Source: Peptostreptococcaceae bacterium (GTDB taxonomy: Bacteria; Bacillota; Clostridia; Peptostreptococcales; Peptostreptococcaceae). From it: a stretch of DNA of 7,995 nucleotides. How positions within the stretch are numbered: position 1 is the first letter of the stretch; each line of letters opens with the position of its first letter. The DNA lies in contig JAFOOW010000142.1 in the NCBI GenBank assembly GCA_017425305.1, positions 1-7,995 on the forward strand, written 5' to 3'. Both the position numbers and the translations under genes were made by a program. The notes under the pieces were generated by a model that saw nothing but the letters and a program-made list of their open reading frames with translations, made no database searches and was not told the origin of the DNA. Below, piece by piece: positions 7,488 through 7,995 of this stretch.

Positions 7488-7509
7488 TCTAAAAATTATA
7501 ACTTAAATT

Positions 7510-7539
7510 AAGGAGTATCTAATAAGATGCTCCTTTTTT
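7510..7539 (+). terminator. intrinsic terminator after the DUF1292 gene
   Basis: The arms 7510-7520 (AAGGAGTATCT) and 7525-7535 (AGATGCTCCTT) pair over 11 bases with one G-T wobble around the 4-base loop AATA, followed by T residues to 7539. It lies 22 bases after the stop codon and separates the ruvX unit from the next gene. Confidence 0.93.
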
Positions 7540-7570
7540 ACGCATAAAGAAATATTTTATGGAGGGTGGT

Positions 7571-7995
7571 ATGATTAAGTATTTAGATATTGTTATAGGA
7601 ATTTTATCTATAGCTTATTATTTATATTTAAAAATAGTATATGGTGGAATGTCTTTTAGTATATTATTTGTTGGTATAGGGTTAACGCTAATAATATATC
7701 ATTTTATAAAAAATAAAATTAATAGAAATAATATATTATATAAAATAACTAAATTAATAACTATAGCTTGTACTGTCATATTTATAACAGTTGAAAGTTT
7801 AATAATTTTTTATCCTAAAAACAATACAAAAGGTGCTTGTGATTATTTAATTGTATTGGGGGCAGCTGTAAATAACAATAGTCCTGGAATAACATTAAAG
7901 AAGCGACTAGATACAGCTATAAACTATATAAGTAATAGTAGTGATGATTGTAAAATTATTGTAACAGGTGGAAAAGTAAGTAATAAATATATATC
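7571..7995 (+). CDS. DUF218 (YdcF/SanA/ElyC-like) membrane protein, 5' part only
   Basis: This reading frame stays open to the window edge; 141 codons are visible. The N-terminal part has about three hydrophobic segments (residues 5-20, 27-45 and 58-80). It then enters a DUF218 domain: DYLIVLGAAV (91-100), a central SPGITLKKRLDTAINYI (104-120) and KIIVTGGKV (128-136), the beta-strand/glycine pattern of the family. Members such as SanA and ElyC of E. coli affect envelope permeability or lipid-carrier metabolism; no enzymatic role is settled for this type. The ATG is five bases after GGAGG (7561-7565), a strong ribosome site. The start is only 31 bases after the T run of the preceding terminator, leaving little room for a promoter, and I found none that is convincing. 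The C-terminal part lies outside the window. Confidence 0.9.
   Translation, partial: MIKYLDIVIGILSIAYYLYLKIVYGGMSFSILFVGIGLTLIIYHFIKNKINRNNILYKITKLITIACTVIFITVESLIIFYPKNNTKGACDYLIVLGAAVNNNSPGITLKKRLDTAINYISNSSDDCKIIVTGGKVSNKYI

Noticed and set aside
7490..7509. Possible small gene or RNA between the DUF1292 stop and the terminator
   Set aside because: Only about 20 A/T-rich bases with no start codon, ribosome site or structure apart from the terminator itself.
1..7995. Mobile element, CRISPR array, phage genes, or tRNA/rRNA genes
   Set aside because: I saw no transposase or integrase motif, no regularly spaced direct repeats and no tRNA or rRNA signature.

Overview
This window looks like ordinary chromosomal core from a low-GC Clostridia-type Firmicute. 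The DNA is strongly AT-rich, Ile is mostly ATA and Arg mostly AGA, and Shine-Dalgarno sites are strong (AAGGAGG, GGAGGG). The order mnmA, T-box-alaS, ireB-family gene, ruvX, DUF1292 gene is a conserved Firmicute neighbourhood; B. subtilis has the matching genes trmU, alaS, yrzL, yrrK and yrzB. The protein wording suggests Peptostreptococcaceae (Clostridioides, Paraclostridium or Romboutsia relatives), but that placement is an impression from memory and was not tested.

Layout, all on the + strand. At 13-1098 is mnmA (tRNA 2-thiouridylase), which begins right at the window edge and probably belongs to a cysteine desulfurase/tRNA-thiolation operon lying upstream. The gap 1099-1457 holds a probable promoter and a complete T-box riboswitch whose antiterminator and terminator forms can both be drawn. 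It controls alaS (1458-4103, alanyl-tRNA synthetase). Next, 29 bases downstream, is an IreB/UPF0297-family gene (4133-4393). Only 8 bases after that comes a 720-residue protein (4402-6564) with a signal peptide, an extracellular domain resembling a degenerate alkaline-phosphatase-superfamily fold, and about ten membrane helices. A strong intrinsic terminator (6573-6607) ends this unit.

A second unit starts from a good sigma-A-type promoter (6645-6673). It contains ruvX (6718-7146) and a DUF1292/UPF0473 gene (7215-7487), and closes with another intrinsic terminator (7510-7539). The last 425 bases hold the 5' part of a membrane-anchored DUF218 (YdcF/SanA-like) gene that runs off the window.

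Most genes serve translation and genome maintenance: tRNA thiolation, tRNA-Ala charging and RuvX nuclease. The IreB-family protein, the 720-residue membrane protein and the DUF218 protein point to the cell envelope. The item most worth following up is the 720-residue protein: it has no recognised function, it sits inside an otherwise conserved core cluster, and it is closely spaced with a gene whose E. faecalis relative acts in PASTA-kinase signalling. I see no mobile element, CRISPR array, phage gene, tRNA or rRNA gene.
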